Position numbers and translations under genes: made by a program
NCBI GenBank assembly: GCA_030838025.1
Contig: JAUTXM010000453.1
Span: forward strand, 1 to 17,092
Source: Acidimicrobiaceae bacterium
Lineage (GTDB): Bacteria > Actinomycetota > Acidimicrobiia > Acidimicrobiales > Palsa-688
Direction of reading: 5' to 3'
DNA length: 17,092 nucleotides
Shown: positions 1 through 7,308 of the stretch, piece by piece
Numbering within the stretch: position 1 is the stretch's first letter
How the letters are laid out: each line of letters starts with the position of its first letter
Notes under the pieces: generated by a model
What the model was told of the DNA's origin: nothing
What the model saw: only the letters and a program-made list of their open reading frames with translations
The model's database searches: none

Positions 1-44
1 AACCGTGAACGACTCTGCCGAGCCAGGGCGACCGAGGTAGCCGG

Positions 45-980
45 TCAGGTGCCCACGGGCGGGCGACAACGCGCACGAGCCTGGGCGACCGCAGGCGGGG
101 TCCCCCCGGCGACGCGCATGACATTGAGCAGGGCATTGGCCGCGATGCGACTGGTCGCCAGTTCGAGGAGCGGCTCGGCGTTCAGCCCCAGCAGGTCGCG
201 CGACCAGTCGGGAAGCAGACCGATGGCGGCCTGCATGATCACCTGGTAGGCGACCTGAAGCGTTCGGTCGTGAAATGGCGGGACGCGCAAGTACTGCACC
301 GTCTCCAGCGCCTGGGGCCCGGCCACCAACTCCGGGCGCACCGAATCGAAGTAGGCCGCCACCTCGGTCCGGCTTCGTGGCAAGTCCGTTGCACCGAGCT
401 TTTCGGCGACGACTCGAACCTCGTCGAAGTACCGGTCCTGGTCGGTTGGGGCCACGGGAAGCAAGCCGTAGCGCCGGTGGGCGTTCAGGAAGCTCGACAC
501 CTCGGCCACATGGATCCAGCGCAGCAACGCCGGATCATCGGCTCGGTACGGCCGTCCATCGGGGGCGAAGCCCACCACCCGGGTGTGCACCGCCCGCACC
601 ACCGCGATGAAGCCTTCGGCGACCGGCGTCGAGCCGTACGTCGTGGCGGTCACGAACGACGAGGTCCGCGACAGTCGCTGGAAGGGCCGCTGGCGCCATT
701 CGGAATGCTCGGCCACGCCCGCCATGGCCAGGGGATGCAGCGTCTGGAGGATGACGGCGCTGACCCCGCCGATCAGCATGGCGGCGTCGGCATGGATGCG
801 CCAGGTAGCGCTGTCGGGACCGAAGAGCCCGGGATCGCCAACCGGGAGGGTGTACTGCTCCTCCGGGAAGCGGTCGACGCCGAAGGCAGCCCGGACCGGG
901 CGCAGCACCGCCCGGCGCAGCGGGGCGATGGGATCGAGGAGGGTCAGGCCGAGGCGCACCAGAGGCCAAGGTACCGGCAC
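45..980 (-). CDS. MpaB/rubber-oxygenase family protein (DUF2236)
   Basis: A 311-residue protein of the DUF2236 family, which includes fungal MpaB and the haem-dependent latex-clearing oxygenases; the substrate here is unknown. Family-like stretches are LHPLAMAGV (81-89), the FQRLSRTSSFVTATTYG block (100-116), VRAVHTRVVG (128-137) and YRADDPALLRWIHVAEVSSF (145-164). Their histidines (82, 132, 157) are candidate haem or metal ligands by analogy with the family, not by proof. Length fits bacterial members. I see no clear signal peptide, so a cytoplasmic or peripheral location is likely. The start is GTG at 978-980. An ATG at 990 lies in another frame. It is 51 bp downstream of menB on the same strand, so the two are probably co-transcribed. 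The family call is firm; the function is open. Confidence 0.85.
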   Translation of the reverse strand: MPVPWPLVRLGLTLLDPIAPLRRAVLRPVRAAFGVDRFPEEQYTLPVGDPGLFGPDSATWRIHADAAMLIGGVSAVILQTLHPLAMAGVAEHSEWRQRPFQRLSRTSSFVTATTYGSTPVAEGFIAVVRAVHTRVVGFAPDGRPYRADDPALLRWIHVAEVSSFLNAHRRYGLLPVAPTDQDRYFDEVRVVAEKLGATDLPRSRTEVAAYFDSVRPELVAGPQALETVQYLRVPPFHDRTLQVAYQVIMQAAIGLLPDWSRDLLGLNAEPLLELATSRIAANALLNVMRVAGGTPPAVAQARARCRPPVGT

Positions 981-1031
981 CTTGCCCCATGGGGTCGGCG
1001 CCCGATCAGCTCGGCCTCGCCGAAGGCCGGG

Positions 1032-1937
1032 TCAGAAGTGCCAGGGGTACGTCGACCAGTCCGGCGACCGCTTCTCGAGGAAGGCGTCGCGTCCCTCCGC
1101 CGCCTCGTCGGTCATGTACGCCAGGCGGGTCGCCTCCCCCGCGAACAGCTGCTGGCCGACGAGGCCGTCGTCGATCAGGTTGAAGGCGAACTTCAGCATT
1201 CGCTGGGATGTCGGGCTCTTGCCGTTGATCAGGCGACCCCAGTCGAGCGCCACCTTCTCCAATTCGGCGTGGGGCACCACGGCGTTGACCATTCCCATCT
1301 GGTACGCCTCGGCGGCGCTGTAGGTCATCCCGAGAAAGAAGATCTCCCGGGCCCGCTTCTGGCCGACCTGGCGGGCCAGATAGGCCGAGCCAAAACCGCC
1401 GTCGAAGCTGGCCACGTCCGCGTCGGTCTGCTTGAACTTGGCCTGCTCGGCACTGGCGACGGTGAGGTCGCACACCACATGCAGGCTGTGGCCACCACCG
1501 ACCGCCCAGCCCGGAACGACGCAGACGACCACCTTGGGCATGAAGCGGATGAGCCGCTGCACCTCGAGGATGTGGAGGCGACCGGTGCGACCAGAGTCGA
1601 TCGTCTGGGCCGTGTCACCCTCGGCGTAGCGGTAGCCGTCGCGGCCCCGTATGCGCTGATCGCCGCCGGAGCAGAATGCCCATCCGCCGTCGCGGGGCGA
1701 CGGCCCGTTGCCCGTCAGGAGCACGCACCCCACGTCGGGTGTCATGCGGGCGTGATCGAGGGCCCGGTACAGCTCGTCGACGGTCTGAGGCCGGAAGGCG
1801 TTGCGAACCTCGGGCCGGTTGAACGCCACACGCACGGTTGGCTGCGCCAGTGCCCGGTGATACGTGATGTCCTGGAAGTCGAACCCCTCTACCGGGCGCC
1901 AGGCGTCGGCGTCGAACAGCTCCGAGATGACGGCCAT
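1032..1937 (-). CDS. menB: 1,4-dihydroxy-2-naphthoyl-CoA synthase (MenB)
   Basis: A crotonase-fold enzyme that cyclises o-succinylbenzoyl-CoA to 1,4-dihydroxy-2-naphthoyl-CoA in cytoplasmic menaquinone synthesis. The 301 residues match the mycobacterial MenB length and pattern. Markers are the FCSGGDQRIRGRDGY active-site loop, the oxyanion-hole segment GGGHSLHVVCDLT, the SFDGGFGSAYLARQVGQ segment carrying the conserved catalytic Asp, and the C-terminal LVGQQLFAGEATRLAYMTDEA that separates MenB from ordinary enoyl-CoA hydratases. The start is ATG 1935-1937. No Shine-Dalgarno is visible, and a weak TAGACA lies 8 nt upstream, so a leaderless transcript is possible. No other men genes are in the window. 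The MpaB-family gene follows 51 bp downstream. Confidence 0.96.
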   Translation of the reverse strand: MAVISELFDADAWRPVEGFDFQDITYHRALAQPTVRVAFNRPEVRNAFRPQTVDELYRALDHARMTPDVGCVLLTGNGPSPRDGGWAFCSGGDQRIRGRDGYRYAEGDTAQTIDSGRTGRLHILEVQRLIRFMPKVVVCVVPGWAVGGGHSLHVVCDLTVASAEQAKFKQTDADVASFDGGFGSAYLARQVGQKRAREIFFLGMTYSAAEAYQMGMVNAVVPHAELEKVALDWGRLINGKSPTSQRMLKFAFNLIDDGLVGQQLFAGEATRLAYMTDEAAEGRDAFLEKRSPDWSTYPWHF

Positions 1938-1997
1938 GGACCCAATGTCTACCGCCTCACCACCGCCGGATACGGTCCGACAGGAGGCGACCTGCGG

Positions 1998-2228
1998 TTA
2001 GCGACCTCGAGGGCCGTAGGTGCAGCTGCCCCGACTCGACACCCGGTCGGGCGGCGCGACGGCACCGCTGGTGCGGGGGGTGTTGGGTACCGCACGCCTC
2101 GGTCGGACCGGAATCGTGGCACGTTCCATCCGGGCCAGGGCGACCATGGCCATGCCCAGGACCGCGGCGGTGGCCAGGCATACGACAAAGAACAATCCAA
2201 GCGATTGGGCGACACCGATGAGATACAC
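1998..2228 (-). CDS. Small single-pass membrane protein, unknown function
   Basis: A 76-residue reading frame starting with GTG at 2226-2228. A purine-rich GGAGAAGGGA lies about 10 nt upstream, which decides the start. A 127-residue version from 2381 is possible, but its extra N-terminus looks like translated non-coding DNA. Residues 1-36 are strongly hydrophobic (LIGVAQSLGLFFVVCLATAA) and form one membrane helix. A basic, Pro/Arg-rich tail (about 40 residues) follows, presumably cytoplasmic. No family is recognised. It lies upstream of menB on the same strand, 60 bp away. It could be a spurious frame, but the hydrophobic segment, ribosome site and promoter-like sequence together favour a real gene. 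Confidence 0.45.
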   Translation of the reverse strand: MYLIGVAQSLGLFFVVCLATAAVLGMAMVALARMERATIPVRPRRAVPNTPRTSGAVAPPDRVSSRGSCTYGPRGR

Positions 2229-2436
2229 GAAAACCAGATCCCTTCTCCGGGGGCTGTTACCAGTATCGGCGCGATTTCTCAGATTCCGAAGTGAAACAGC
2301 TGTGTAGGGCCTGAGACAGAGCCAATCAGACAATTGTGCCGGTTGAGGCGTTCCGTCAGCCCCCGGAGTTGCGATGTTCACAGGGCGTTCTTGGTCCAGA
2401 GGTGGTTTCGAGGTGGGCCGCCATTACCATTCGAGC
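2229..2436. other. Intergenic segment between divergent genes
   Basis: 208 bp between the small membrane gene (-) and the ACT-domain gene (+). It is AT-richer than its surroundings and holds the minus-strand promoter candidate. On the plus strand a TACCAT hexamer (2425-2430) sits 6 nt before the ATG of the ACT gene. That fits a -10 box for a leaderless mRNA, since no Shine-Dalgarno precedes that ATG. I see no repeat, terminator or RNA gene here. Confidence 0.4.
2262..2290 (-). promoter_or_regulatory. Candidate sigma-70-type promoter for the small membrane gene
   Basis: On the minus strand, TTCGGA (2290-2285) and GATACT (2267-2262) are separated by exactly 17 bp. A start near 2255 would give a leader of about 27 nt containing the GGAGAAGGGA ribosome site of the 76-residue gene. 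The -35 match is weak. The surrounding DNA (about 2200-2345) is visibly more AT-rich than the neighbouring genes. This is inference from spacing only. Confidence 0.3.
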
Positions 2437-3081
2437 ATGTCAACGCGGTACCGAGTCCGCATCGAGCTGCCCGATCGGCCGGGGGCGCTGGCCCAGGCGG
2501 CAGCCGCCATCGCCACCGCGGGTGGCAACGTGATCTCGGTCGACATCCACGAAATCGACGGTGAGCGCAGCGTCGACGAGATCCTCATCGACCTGCCGGA
2601 CAGCTGCGAGCCGACCAAGCTGTCGTCGGTCCTGGCGGCCGCCGACGCCGGTGTGGTCCTGTCGGCACGGGCCGACTCGGCGATTGTCGACCCGATCGTC
2701 CGAGCGCTGCACTGGGTCGGATTCGCGCTGGAGGCCGAGCCTCAGGACTGTGACCTGGCCCTGGCGCAGTCCTTGGCCGAGATCTGCACGACCGACATGG
2801 CGTGGGTTTGGTCGCCGGTGGAGGCCGAGCAGCTACTGGCGGGTCGCCGGGCATTGGCGCTGGGCAGCGCGGTCGTAACCCGCGAAGCGGAGCTGCCGCC
2901 CCAGGTCCGCGGTGAGCAGCCAGGGCCCAGCTGGGTGATGGCCGTTCCCGACGATCAGCTCAACCCGAGTCGGGTGGGCTTCGCCGCCCGAGCATCATCG
3001 GTCCGCTTCACGGCCTCGGAGGTGGCGCGAGCCGAGGCACTCATGGCGGTGTGTCACCGCCTGACCGTCTGCCGACCCTAA
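2437..3081 (+). CDS. ACT-domain regulatory protein
   Basis: A 214-residue protein. Residues 5-75 form a clear ACT domain: YRVRIELPDRPGALAQ, then GGNVISVDIHE, with the Gly-rich turn and acidic loop that bind amino acids in this fold. The rest (80-214) is less clear. The end, WVMAVPDDQLNPSRVGFAAR followed by RFTASEVARAEALM (167-204), resembles the last strands and helix of a GAF domain, so it may be an ACT-GAF sensor. That part is inference. No catalytic or DNA-binding domain is visible. ATG 2437 is chosen because the ACT fold begins right after it. The in-frame ATG at 2374 would add 21 residues that look non-coding. Its TAA overlaps the TAG of the convergent gene by 4 nt. Confidence 0.8.
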   Translation: MSTRYRVRIELPDRPGALAQAAAAIATAGGNVISVDIHEIDGERSVDEILIDLPDSCEPTKLSSVLAAADAGVVLSARADSAIVDPIVRALHWVGFALEAEPQDCDLALAQSLAEICTTDMAWVWSPVEAEQLLAGRRALALGSAVVTREAELPPQVRGEQPGPSWVMAVPDDQLNPSRVGFAARASSVRFTASEVARAEALMAVCHRLTVCRP

Positions 3082-3485
3082 ATCTCGGGTTCGGTCGCCC
3101 CGGGTTCGGTCGCCCCGGGTTCGGTCGCCCCGGGTTCGGTCGTCCCGGGTGTGATCGCCCGGGTCACCTGCTCGATGATGTCGCTGCCTCCTGCCAGATC
3201 CCAGAGCTTCTTCGCCGAACCAGCCAGCTCACCGATCGCCCCGGCGATCTCGGGACCGAACACCTCGCTCAGGTCCACCGCGCCCAGCGCGCCGAGGCCG
3301 GCCACCACTTCGAACAGTGGCTCGGCAACGGTCTCCAATCCGCCCGCGTCCTCGACGACTTCCTTGAGTATTTCGGGAATCGTCATTCCGAGTACGTCGG
3401 GCCCTGCGGCCTGACGAAGTTGGTTCAGCTGGCCCAAAATGCTGAAGAGATCGCCGGCCTCAGGCACCGCGCCACGGTACCGCAC
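3078..3485 (-). CDS. Hypothetical protein with C-terminal GATEP repeats
   Basis: A 135-residue protein with no recognised family. Residues 10-110 are alpha-helical in character, with acidic and hydrophobic residues alternating (for example IPEILKEVVEDAGGLETVAE, residues 36-55). There is no signal peptide or convincing membrane helix. The last 22 residues are a disordered GATEP pentapeptide repeat encoded by 15-bp units. The start is GTG 3485; a second in-frame GTG at 3467 is an alternative. It is divergent from the ROK kinase (32 bp between starts), so the two promoters must overlap. It is convergent with the ACT gene and shares 4 nt with it at the stops. Codon use looks genuine (third positions mostly G/C, sensible composition). 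Confidence 0.65.
   Translation of the reverse strand: MRYRGAVPEAGDLFSILGQLNQLRQAAGPDVLGMTIPEILKEVVEDAGGLETVAEPLFEVVAGLGALGAVDLSEVFGPEIAGAIGELAGSAKKLWDLAGGSDIIEQVTRAITPGTTEPGATEPGATEPGATEPEI
3087..3161. repeat. 15-bp tandem repeat, four copies plus a degenerate fifth
   Basis: Unit gggttcggtcgcccc at 3087, 3102 and 3117 is perfect. The copy at 3132 has one change (gtccc), and the copy at 3147 is degenerate. The unit is a multiple of 3 and encodes the GATEP repeat on the minus strand. It ends 6 bp from the shared stop codons of the two convergent genes. Confidence 0.95.
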
Positions 3486-3517
3486 GTCACGGCCGCGATA
3501 GGTCTAACGTCGCCGAT

Positions 3518-4360
3518 GTGGCAGCAACCAAGCGGACCACCAAGCCCACCGTGAGCGCCCAGGTTCCGACGGAAGGCGCCGAGACCAAAGGCGCCGAGAC
3601 CAAAGCGCCGGAGACTGAAGGGCCCGAGACGCTGGCCATCGACGTCGGTGGCACCGGTATCAAGGCGTCGGTGCTCGACCCGACGGGCCACATGGAACAC
3701 GAGCGCGTCCGGGTCGAGACCCCGTATCCCCTGAGTCCCCAAGTCCTGATCTCCACCATCGACGACCTCATCCGGTCGTTGCCGGACTTCGACCGCGTGT
3801 CGCTCGGGTTCCCGGGGATGGTCCGCGGCGGCACGATCCTGACGGCCCCCCATTTCCTGAGCGCCGAGGGCGCCGACGGAAAGCCCGACCCGAAACTGGT
3901 CACGGCATGGAACCGGTTCGACCTGCAGAGCGCCCTCGTGACGGCCTACGGAAAGCCGGCCAAGGTGGCCAACGACGCCGACCTCCAAGGGGCGGCGGTG
4001 ATATCGGGCGACGGGCTCGAACTCGTGGTCACCCTGGGCACCGGCGTGGGAACGGGTCTGTTCTACCGGGGCCGGCTGTGCCCGCATCTGGAGCTGGCGC
4101 AGCACCCGTTCCGGGGCAAGAAGACCTACAACGAGGTGCTGGGCGACGTGGCCCGGAAGAAGGCGGGTGCCAGCAAATGGAACAAACGGGTGGGCGAGAT
4201 GATCACCGTCCTCCACACCCTCTTCTTCTGGGACCACCTGTACCTCGGGGGCGGCAACGCCGCCAAGGTCACCGGCGACCTTCCCGCCGGGGTCTCCGTG
4301 ATCGACAACGCCGCCGGGATCCTGGGCGGCATCCGGCTGTGGGACCAGGACGAGCTGTAG
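3518..4360 (+). CDS. ROK-family kinase, polyphosphate glucokinase-like
   Basis: Probably phosphorylates glucose or a related sugar using polyphosphate or ATP. The 280 residues show phosphate motif 1 DVGGTGIK (42-49), NDAD (152-155) with the presumed catalytic base Asp153, the LGTGVGTGLF phosphate-2 loop (173-182) and the LGGGNA adenosine-side motif (243-248). The segment KWNKRVGEMITVLHTLFFWD parallels actinobacterial PpgK. The zinc-binding Cys cluster of repressor-type ROK proteins is absent, as in PpgK, and there is no helix-turn-helix. The usual Glu-x-Gly-His is replaced by ELAQHPF (192-198). Start GTG 3518. Residues 15-38 are a disordered GAETK-type repeat. Donor and acceptor specificity cannot be read from the sequence. 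Confidence 0.8.
   Translation: MAATKRTTKPTVSAQVPTEGAETKGAETKAPETEGPETLAIDVGGTGIKASVLDPTGHMEHERVRVETPYPLSPQVLISTIDDLIRSLPDFDRVSLGFPGMVRGGTILTAPHFLSAEGADGKPDPKLVTAWNRFDLQSALVTAYGKPAKVANDADLQGAAVISGDGLELVVTLGTGVGTGLFYRGRLCPHLELAQHPFRGKKTYNEVLGDVARKKAGASKWNKRVGEMITVLHTLFFWDHLYLGGGNAAKVTGDLPAGVSVIDNAAGILGGIRLWDQDEL
3575..3634. repeat. 15-bp tandem repeat in the kinase N-terminus
   Basis: Two perfect copies of ggcgccgagaccaaa (3575-3589, 3590-3604) are followed by two diverged copies (3605-3619, 3620-3634). They encode GAETK-GAETK-APETE-GPETL just before the catalytic fold starts. Confidence 0.9.
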
Positions 4361-4379
4361 CCCAACGCTCCCGGCGCCA

Positions 4380-4396
4380 TCACCGTGCGACGGTGA
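4380..4396. terminator. Candidate hairpin between convergent genes
   Basis: A perfect 7-bp inverted repeat TCACCGT / ACGGTGA with a 3-nt loop. It begins 20 bp after the kinase stop and includes the stop codon of the convergent glycosidase. No T-tract follows on either strand. It may act as a bidirectional terminator, but it could be coincidental because it lies within coding sequence. Confidence 0.3.
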
Positions 4397-6497
4397 CCAG
4401 GTAGGCCTCGCCGTCGGCCACCGCGGGCAGGGCCAAGCTCACATGCCCCCCGGCCACCGGGACCGGGCCGTGGAAAACCGTCGGCAGCGTGGGTACCGGG
4501 TCCCAGGTGGGCGAGACCCGGATGATCGTTACCTCGGCTGTCGCCGTGGCCCACGGGACTCGAATGTCGACCGTGACGGCGACCGGCGCCACCGTCACAG
4601 CATCGGGACGGGTGCAGCTCAGGTTGCTCGACGGCAAGCAGCTGACGTGGCGCCCGACCATGGCCTGCACCCGCTCTGCCCCATCGTCTCTCGCGGCCAG
4701 CACCGAGATGGCGGCGTCGCTCGATGAGCTCGCCACGACGCGACCCGCCATGGCGGCATAGGCGGCATACACCCAGTAGTTCGCCCGCGGCGTCGAGCCA
4801 TCCATCGAGAGCACGCCGTCGAGCGTCGGGGTGGCGCAGTCGTTCGAGAGGGCACCGCCGGGCGCCTGTTCCGGCCAGCAGGAGCGGCCGGCCCGGTCGA
4901 CCGCCGCCGCCTCGATGGCCGCGATGTCGCCGACGGTCCAGCCGGGAATGGCGTAGTCGATGTGCTGGCCGTACTCGTTGACCCACACCGCGGGAACCCC
5001 CAGGGCGGGCCGCTCGGCGATGAGGCGGCGGGCTTCGGCCACATGGTCCCCGATGATCTGGGGCTGGGTGTTGTAGTCCCGCGGGTTGGGGCCGAGGTCG
5101 TCATCGATCTCATGCCAGGCGACCGCCGCCAGCTTGAGGCCGTTTCGGGCCGCGAAGTCCAAGAAGGTCACCAGGTCAGGCTCATTCGCCGTGTACTCGC
5201 CCGGGTAGTCGGCGAAGTGCGAGAGGCTGGGGCCCACGATGCGGGCGGAGGGATCGGCTTCCTTGATGGCGCCATAGGCGACTCGGAACTGTTCGAGGTA
5301 CTCCGCCACCGTCGATGCCGCCGAGTCCGCCGCAGTGAAGTAGCTCGGGGCGCCGGGCTCGTTCTGGATCTCCCAGTAGGTGACCCGGTGGCCCGACGCC
5401 CCGATGGCGCTGACGGTCGCGTTGACCCAGCTGGCGTAGGCGCCCCAGTTGGCCCACGGGGTACGGGCACCGGCGCCGGTCGTGGTCTCGGAGTGCCACA
5501 GGCTGGACAGCAACAAGGTCGTCTCGGCGCCGGTCGCCACCGCGGCATCCCACGACGACCAGTCGAGGCTGCCGGTGGCCGGTTGGTAGGTCGGGGCGCC
5601 CCGCCACGATTGCGGCTTCAGCTGCCGCACCCGGGCCACCATCTCGCCGGTCGGGTAGATCGAGTCGAGGAACCCCTGCGCACGATGGCGGGCCGCTCCG
5701 GTGGCATTGGTGGCATCGACGGAGACGCAGGACGCCACCGCGGGACACGGGCTGCGGAGATCGACCGGATTCGAGGCGGTCGCCGGCCCCGGGCCCGTGG
5801 CGTTGGTCGGGACGACCCCGACGGTGTAGCGCGTGGCATAGGTGAGGCCGCGGAAGGCGGCCGTCGTGCACTCCGCCTGGCACCGTAGGTACCCCTTCAA
5901 GCCCGTTCCGTCGTACAACTGCACGACGGCCCCCGTCGCCGTGACACCGGAGGTGGCCGGCGTCCATCGCACCTCGAGGCCGTTGCTTGCGGGCAGCGCG
6001 GTGGCGATCACCTGAGCGGGCGCGTCCGGGGCGTGGTCGGCCAGTACAACCACAGGCGTGGAGGTGGTCGAGGCCAAGGGCGCGGCGCGTGCCCCCACGG
6101 CGGGCGCCACCACGAGCCGATAACTCCCGCCGACCGCGAGGCCGCCGACGACCACCGACGGTGACCACGATTCGGTGGTGGCGACCGTCCGGTCGTCGCC
6201 CGCGCTGACGACCCGGACCTGGTAGCTGGTCGCCTCCGGCCCCGACGCGGCCGCGGCCCAGTGACCCGAGATGGCGCCGCCGACCGCGGCCTGGACCCGC
6301 AGCCCCCGAGGCGCCTGGCCCGGCCCCGAGTGGGCGCGGGAGGAATCGAGTGGTCCCGACCCCGGGCTCACCACCTGCCCGGCGGCGCTCCACCACAACG
6401 CCGACGCCACGACCGCCGCCAGGACCAGCACCACCGTGCGCAGCGACCGGGGCCGCCGGGATTGAGGCGGCCGCCGGGCCGGCGTGGCCTCATTCAT
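4380..6497 (-). CDS. Membrane-anchored glycoside hydrolase (clan GH-A) with Fn3-like domains
   Basis: A 705-residue extracytoplasmic protein, inferred to cleave a glycan. A basic N-terminus and one hydrophobic helix (20-38) form a signal anchor. Two fibronectin-III-like domains follow (about 62-152 and 157-248). A TIM-barrel catalytic domain (about 270-610) carries the acid/base motif YWEIQNEP (374-381, Glu380) and a likely nucleophile in WVNEYG (Glu508). WHEIDDD (461-467) is another active-site-like strand end. A C-terminal beta domain (610-705) ends the protein. The pattern resembles GH39 or GH5-like enzymes, but I cannot assign the family. Start ATG 6497, 10 bp after the ABC permease stop; the 67-residue upstream extension to 6698 lies inside the permease gene and is rejected. 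Sharing an operon with an exporter suggests envelope glycan or glycolipid work. Confidence 0.8.
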   Translation of the reverse strand: MNEATPARRPPQSRRPRSLRTVVLVLAAVVASALWWSAAGQVVSPGSGPLDSSRAHSGPGQAPRGLRVQAAVGGAISGHWAAAASGPEATSYQVRVVSAGDDRTVATTESWSPSVVVGGLAVGGSYRLVVAPAVGARAAPLASTTSTPVVVLADHAPDAPAQVIATALPASNGLEVRWTPATSGVTATGAVVQLYDGTGLKGYLRCQAECTTAAFRGLTYATRYTVGVVPTNATGPGPATASNPVDLRSPCPAVASCVSVDATNATGAARHRAQGFLDSIYPTGEMVARVRQLKPQSWRGAPTYQPATGSLDWSSWDAAVATGAETTLLLSSLWHSETTTGAGARTPWANWGAYASWVNATVSAIGASGHRVTYWEIQNEPGAPSYFTAADSAASTVAEYLEQFRVAYGAIKEADPSARIVGPSLSHFADYPGEYTANEPDLVTFLDFAARNGLKLAAVAWHEIDDDLGPNPRDYNTQPQIIGDHVAEARRLIAERPALGVPAVWVNEYGQHIDYAIPGWTVGDIAAIEAAAVDRAGRSCWPEQAPGGALSNDCATPTLDGVLSMDGSTPRANYWVYAAYAAMAGRVVASSSSDAAISVLAARDDGAERVQAMVGRHVSCLPSSNLSCTRPDAVTVAPVAVTVDIRVPWATATAEVTIIRVSPTWDPVPTLPTVFHGPVPVAGGHVSLALPAVADGEAYLVTVAR

Positions 6498-6507
6498 GGT
6501 TGGGTTT

Positions 6508-7308
6508 CTACGCCAGAACGTCCTTGGTGGTAAAGCGGGCCCACGCCGCGGCGCCGAACACGGCCATGTAGGCCACTTGAAGTGCCAGGTCATGGCTGAT
6601 CGCGGTCCACTGGACGGGATCGCGCAGCAGGTCACCGAAGGCGAACCACCCCCTGGTGAACAGCCACGGATGGATGGCCTGGACCTGGGAGACGCCACCG
6701 AGCACGGCGCTCAGCACGGCCAGGCCGACGGTGGCGGCCATGGCGCCCACCGGGACATCGGTCAGCGTCGAGATGAACAGCCCGATGGCCGCCATCCCGA
6801 ACAGCGACGCGCCGACGACCAGCGCGGCCAGGAGCGTTCTCCCGATCCCCGCGCCGAGCGAGAGCGTGGTGGCGGACAGGGTGGTAACCCGACCAACGGG
6901 GAAAAGGATCACGCCCGCGATGAGACCGCCGGCTGCCACCGCCAGTGCCGCCGCGAGGCAGTAGGCCCCAATGGTGACGGCCTTGATCAACAACAGTCGA
7001 GATCGACCCGCCGGGCGCACCAGCAGATAGCGCAACGTGCCGAGACTGGCTTCGCCCGCGATGCTGTCGCCCGCCACGACCGCAACCGTCAGTGGGAGAA
7101 AGAAGGGAACGGTGACCGTCAGGCCGGCCAACGCCGCGAAGACCCCGTTGCGGGTCACCTCGTCGAGGAAGGTCGGTCCTTGCCCATTCGACGGTCCGCC
7201 GGAGAGGTAGACCAGCACCGCCAGCAGCGCCGGCACCGCGGCCAGCACCAGGAGCAGCGCCTTCACCCGGCGGCGCCGAAACTGGCTGATGAGCTCAGCG
7301 CGCCACAT
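6508..7308 (-). CDS. ABC-2 type transporter permease
   Basis: A 266-residue integral membrane protein with about six hydrophobic segments (roughly 15-37, 52-79, 103-136, 143-172, 178-203, 240-260). The short cytoplasmic N-terminus MWRAELISQFRRRR is typical of ABC-2 permeases. The stretch VVAGDSIAGEASLGTLRYLLVRPAGRSRLLLIK (about 76-108) contains the coupling region seen in this family (the Gly-Thr-Leu-Arg-x-Leu-Leu core). It pairs with the ATPase, whose stop overlaps this ATG by 14 bp, so translation is probably coupled. It most likely forms a homodimeric exporter with two ATPase subunits. The substrate is unknown. Confidence 0.88.
   Translation of the reverse strand: MWRAELISQFRRRRVKALLLVLAAVPALLAVLVYLSGGPSNGQGPTFLDEVTRNGVFAALAGLTVTVPFFLPLTVAVVAGDSIAGEASLGTLRYLLVRPAGRSRLLLIKAVTIGAYCLAAALAVAAGGLIAGVILFPVGRVTTLSATTLSLGAGIGRTLLAALVVGASLFGMAAIGLFISTLTDVPVGAMAATVGLAVLSAVLGGVSQVQAIHPWLFTRGWFAFGDLLRDPVQWTAISHDLALQVAYMAVFGAAAWARFTTKDVLA

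Noticed and set aside
270..2294. A 674-codon open frame on the plus strand across menB and the MpaB-family gene.
   Set aside because: It is antisense to two well-supported genes and its translation is low-complexity Arg/Gly/His-rich sequence without any family motif. Long antisense frames are expected at this GC content.
3051..3554. A 167-codon plus-strand frame over the 15-bp repeat.
   Set aside because: It overlaps the end of the ACT gene and the start of the kinase and is antisense to the better-supported 135-residue gene. Its repeat translation (Gly-Phe-Gly-Arg-Pro) is a by-product of the 15-bp unit.
4962..5888. A 308-codon plus-strand frame opposite the glycosidase.
   Set aside because: It lies wholly antisense to the catalytic domain, with Arg/Gly-rich composition and no motif.
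6498..6698. N-terminal extension of the glycosidase to 772 residues.
   Set aside because: It lies within the permease gene. The ATG at 6497 is followed at once by a proper basic region and signal anchor.
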